DNA from: Ischnura elegans
Taxonomy: Eukaryota; Arthropoda; Insecta; Odonata; Coenagrionidae
Length of the DNA stretch: 64,000 nucleotides
Assembly: GCF_921293095.1 (NCBI RefSeq)
Contig: NC_060251.1
Span: forward strand, 42,513,644 to 42,577,643
Direction of reading: 5' to 3'
Numbering within the stretch: the first letter of the stretch is position 1; the number at the start of each line of letters is the position of its first letter. A program made the translations under genes and the position numbers. The notes beneath the pieces are model-generated. The model saw nothing but the letters and a program-made list of their open reading frames with translations. It did no database searches and was not told the DNA's origin. Positions 62,066 to 64,000 of the stretch are shown in pieces.

Positions 62066-62559
62066 TTTAACGGAATTTTAGCGTTAAAAGTAAAGCACTT
62101 CTGTACTTATAGTCTTATTACCTTATAATTATATATAAATCTAAAAGATAAATTAAAATTATGAAATTAGTTGATAATTCTAATTTTGAATCTTTAATTC
62201 AATTCAACTATAAACAAAATGGAACACTGTTTTCTTCATATTCACAGACCCAGTATAGAACGTCAACATTACAGAGAACGTCTGCATCGGATTTAAAATT
62301 CCCATTGCATTAAGAGTCTACAGGATTACCTAGGGAATCTGGAAAAAAAACACAGCAAATCGTACTCATTCTTTACCTATTTTAACTAAAGTACAGCCAA
62401 TATAATGCCTGTCTTTACATACCGGAAGTAAGCCTAACGGTTTTTGGCGGTTGTTTTAGGCGCATCATGCAATAATATTTCATGCAGGTAATACGTGCAT
62501 GAAATATGCATTATTTTAAGAACAAAACAATTAGATTTTCATAAAATAATCTGAAGAGG

Positions 62560-63480
62560 CATAAAGTGTTTGCACTATACAGTATCTTACATTACCCAAC
62601 TACGAGGAATTGAGAAATGTCTGCAATAATATTTCATGCAGGTAATACGTGCCTTTGCGGTTTTTACTTTTTTGCATGAGGATCAATTCAACCAGTTTAA
62701 ACATTTTTACATTTTCTAACGTCATATACAGTGTTCTGCATATATAATAACATTTCCATTGTTGTTACCTCAAAGGTATGTCAAGGACAGCACAAAGAAT
62801 GGAAAAAAGTAATTTTTGCTGACATACTTCGGATTGGACTGTATTTTTGCAACAGTGAACCTAATAAGTCACTTAAAACGTTATTAGAAAATGTTGATGC
62901 ATTCATTAGCTTCCTTAATAAGCAACAACCATTCACATCACATCCATAGTTCGGGAGTATTAAAATAAAAACAAAACGTCTGTAAAAGTACGAAATGACG
63001 GCCATTTATATTTTCCCACGAGGATCGATGCGACTAATTTAAAAAGATTATGTTTTCAAACATCAAATACATTGCTTCATGTACTTACAAAGTTTAATGG
63101 ATTTTGGTGGGCTATAAGTTGACAAAATTATGTGTTAATCCTTAGGAAATTGTAATTTTTGCTGACATTCAAGCAATGTTTAATTTTTATCACAGTAACC
63201 AATGGTGACAAAAACATACTGCAATCTACAAACAACACAAAACATTGTAGGCATTTACAATAACGATTCCCATTGCTGAAAACTCAAAGGTATGTCCATT
63301 ACAGCATAAAGTATCAAAAAAAAAAAACAATTTTTGCTGTTACATTTAGGATCGGATGGCTTTTTTGTTATAATGAACCTAAAAAGCCACTAAAAAGTTA
63401 TAAGAAAATGTGGATACATTCATTAGCTTCCTCACTAAACAAAAACAATCCATACTGAATCCATAGTTTGGGAGTATTAA
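62560..63480 (-). repeat. Inverted copy of the about 470-bp tandem repeat (two units)
   Basis: The reverse complement carries the same landmarks as 48934-50180, including GACATTTCTCAATTCCTCGT at 62601-62620, AGCTAATGAATG (62904 and 63421 regions) and CAATGGAATCG-like pieces. Two units, boundary near 63100. So the family exists at two loci about 12.5 kb apart in opposite orientation. Confidence 0.6.
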
Positions 63481-63499
63481 TATAAGAACCAAACGCTAT

Positions 63500-63900
63500 A
63501 AGACGGTATAACATCAAAACTATCCATCTGCCACCACCTAAATTAAGGCACCACTTGGTGAGGGTGAAAGATCCGATTGGCCTGAAGACACTGGGGGTTT
63601 ATGGAATACCTTGTGAATGTGGTAAAATATATGTGGGGGAGAGAGGCCGAAGGATTGAGACGAGGCTAAAAGAACACCGAAGATTTTTCAGATTAGTGAA
63701 ACCAGAAAAGTCAGCCGTGGCGGAACAGCATTATTGAAGACCATGCTATTAAATGGGAGAATACAAAAACCCTTTGCCTCGCACAACATTACTGGGACTG
63801 TATAATTAAGGAAGCAATAGAGATCCGCCTCAATCCCAAAAATTTAAATCGAGACACCGGCTTTCATCTTAGATGTGGATACATTCATTAGTTCACCGGT
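63500..63900 (+). pseudogene. Penelope-like GIY-YIG endonuclease fragment
   Basis: 63555-63737 reads LKTLGVYGIPCECGKIYVGE, then RRIETRLKEHRR and KPEKSAVAEQH, the GVY(x)IPC(x)CG(x)YIGE form of the nuclease found in arthropod Penelope-like and related retroelements. After a frameshift near 63735 the frame continues (IEDHAIKWENTK ... NLNRDTGFHL). 5' and 3' ends undefined. Confidence 0.75.
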
Positions 63901-64000
63901 TTTCATCATGGAGACCTGTAATCAGCTGTATGAAAACCATAAGGGTTGAACGTGAAGAATTTCAAAAGACCTACAGCCAATCAGACGACACCTGAGCCGC

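Overview
The window is eukaryotic nuclear DNA, most likely from an arthropod and probably an insect. It is AT-rich, its genes are split by GT-AG introns, and it carries mariner/Tc1, pogo/Tigger, hAT, piggyBac-like, Penelope-like and RTE-type elements. No bacterial features (operons, Shine-Dalgarno sites, CRISPR) are visible. The species call is inference; the exon structures and element termini are read directly from the sequence.

The backbone is one large plus-strand gene from about 436 to 51145. I can splice 26 coding exons (648 to 50727) whose reading phases all join without error, giving a 1322-residue full ABC transporter of subfamily C, closest in layout to ABCC4/MRP4 (insect lethal(2)03659-like). 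It has two six-helix transmembrane domains and two nucleotide-binding domains, each with Walker A, signature, Walker B and H-loop. The start has a good context behind three short upstream ORFs, and a poly(A) signal lies about 400 bp after the stop.

The window then runs through an intergenic repeat zone (51.1-57.8 kb) to a second gene on the minus strand. Only its last coding exon (60331-60473) is inside the window. It encodes a C-terminal tetratricopeptide segment resembling TMTC4, with a probable long 3' UTR below it. The two genes are tail to tail.

Most of the remaining DNA is mobile elements inside introns. By region: small TIR elements and hAT MITEs at 0-10 kb; pogo-like, hAT and palindromic elements at 11-23 kb; a Tc1-like element with exact 432-bp terminal repeats at 23542-25428; a nested composite of about 6 kb at 26203-32168 holding a minus-strand two-exon remnant, a CGATAAAA-type foldback array and a dead Tigger transposase; a mariner relic at 34135-35065; a piggyBac-like MITE at 36503-37285; a cluster of Penelope-like elements and one tRNA-headed SINE, separated by (TA)n tracts, at 37430-40840; an intact 3.35-kb RTE-type LINE with 11-bp target duplications at 45573-48922, inserted into a roughly 470-bp tandem repeat; and a CCCAA-rich higher-order satellite at 53.7-55.2 kb.

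The most notable observations are: (1) a SINE whose 3' tail is nearly identical to a neighbouring Penelope-like element; (2) hammerhead-ribozyme-like motifs in four distinct Penelope tails, with different but still pairing stem sequences; (3) a perfect 24-bp long-range inverted repeat bracketing the 5' UTR of the intact LINE; and (4) the long-TIR Tc1-like element carrying only the N-terminal part of a transposase.
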